Of a stretch of DNA of 6,066 bases, positions 6,033 through 6,066 are shown piece after piece (position 1 is the stretch's first letter; each line of letters opens with the position of its first letter). The notes below the pieces were generated by a model. That model saw only the letters and a program-made list of their open reading frames with translations. It ran no database searches and was not told the DNA's origin. This DNA is from Pseudarthrobacter sp. Lineage in GTDB: Bacteria > Actinomycetota > Actinomycetes > Actinomycetales > Micrococcaceae. Both the position numbers and the translations under genes were made by a program. The stretch spans positions 1 through 6,066 of the forward strand of contig JABFWC010000431.1 in assembly GCA_013362385.1 (NCBI GenBank), given 5' to 3'.

Positions 6033-6066
6033 GCAAAAACAAACCCTCCATCACGCCACGTGATGG
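6033..6066 (-). terminator. Hairpin with T-run on the - strand at window edge
   Basis: CCATCACG (6048-6055) and CGTGATGG (6059-6066) form a perfect 8-bp stem with loop CCA. The stem may continue past the edge, since CCCT lies just before it. On the left is CAAAAACAAA (6034-6043), which reads as TTTGTTTTTG after the hairpin on the - strand. This is the layout of a Rho-independent terminator for a leftward gene beyond the window. It could also stop the rightward MFS transcript if a T-run follows on the unseen side. Confidence 0.6.

Overview
This is a high-GC window with tightly packed genes, GTG starts and the codon bias of a high-GC actinobacterium. The protein sequences suggest a soil member of the Micrococcaceae (Arthrobacter, Pseudarthrobacter or Paenarthrobacter type). 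That placement is inferred from overall resemblance, as no search was run. All genes I can support lie on the + strand.

Layout. (1) Bases 1-363 hold the C-terminal part of a regulator, probably TetR/AcrR family, whose N-terminus is outside the window. (2) Bases 463-3689 are a two-gene mannitol operon. mtlA is a single-chain PTS mannitol permease (IIC-IIB-IIA), and mtlD is mannitol-1-phosphate 5-dehydrogenase. The stop of mtlA and the GTG start of mtlD overlap by one base, so the genes are probably translationally coupled. MtlA imports and phosphorylates mannitol, and MtlD oxidises the product to fructose 6-phosphate for glycolysis. The general PTS proteins (EI, HPr) are not in the window. (3) A strong GC-rich hairpin (3719-3759) closes the operon. 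(4) A GNAT acetyltransferase of unknown substrate follows (3781-4284), starting about 20 bases after the hairpin. (5) A MarR-family regulator (4323-4760) and a DHA1-type MFS drug/metabolite exporter (4788-6014) form a second operon. It is preceded by a perfect 13-bp inverted repeat lying on the likely promoter and the first codons of the MarR gene, the usual arrangement for autorepression with control of an efflux pump. (6) The window ends inside a hairpin that reads as a terminator for a gene on the - strand just beyond the edge.

No stretch over 300 bases lacks a gene; the gaps are about 99, 91, 38, 27 and 52 bases. The genes are ordinary families, and I found no new multi-gene system. The points most worth a second look are the operator/start-codon overlap at the marR gene, the long Ala/Gly linkers in MtlA, the hairpin against the GNAT start, and similar sequence after the tetR and mtlD stop codons on either side of mtlAD.
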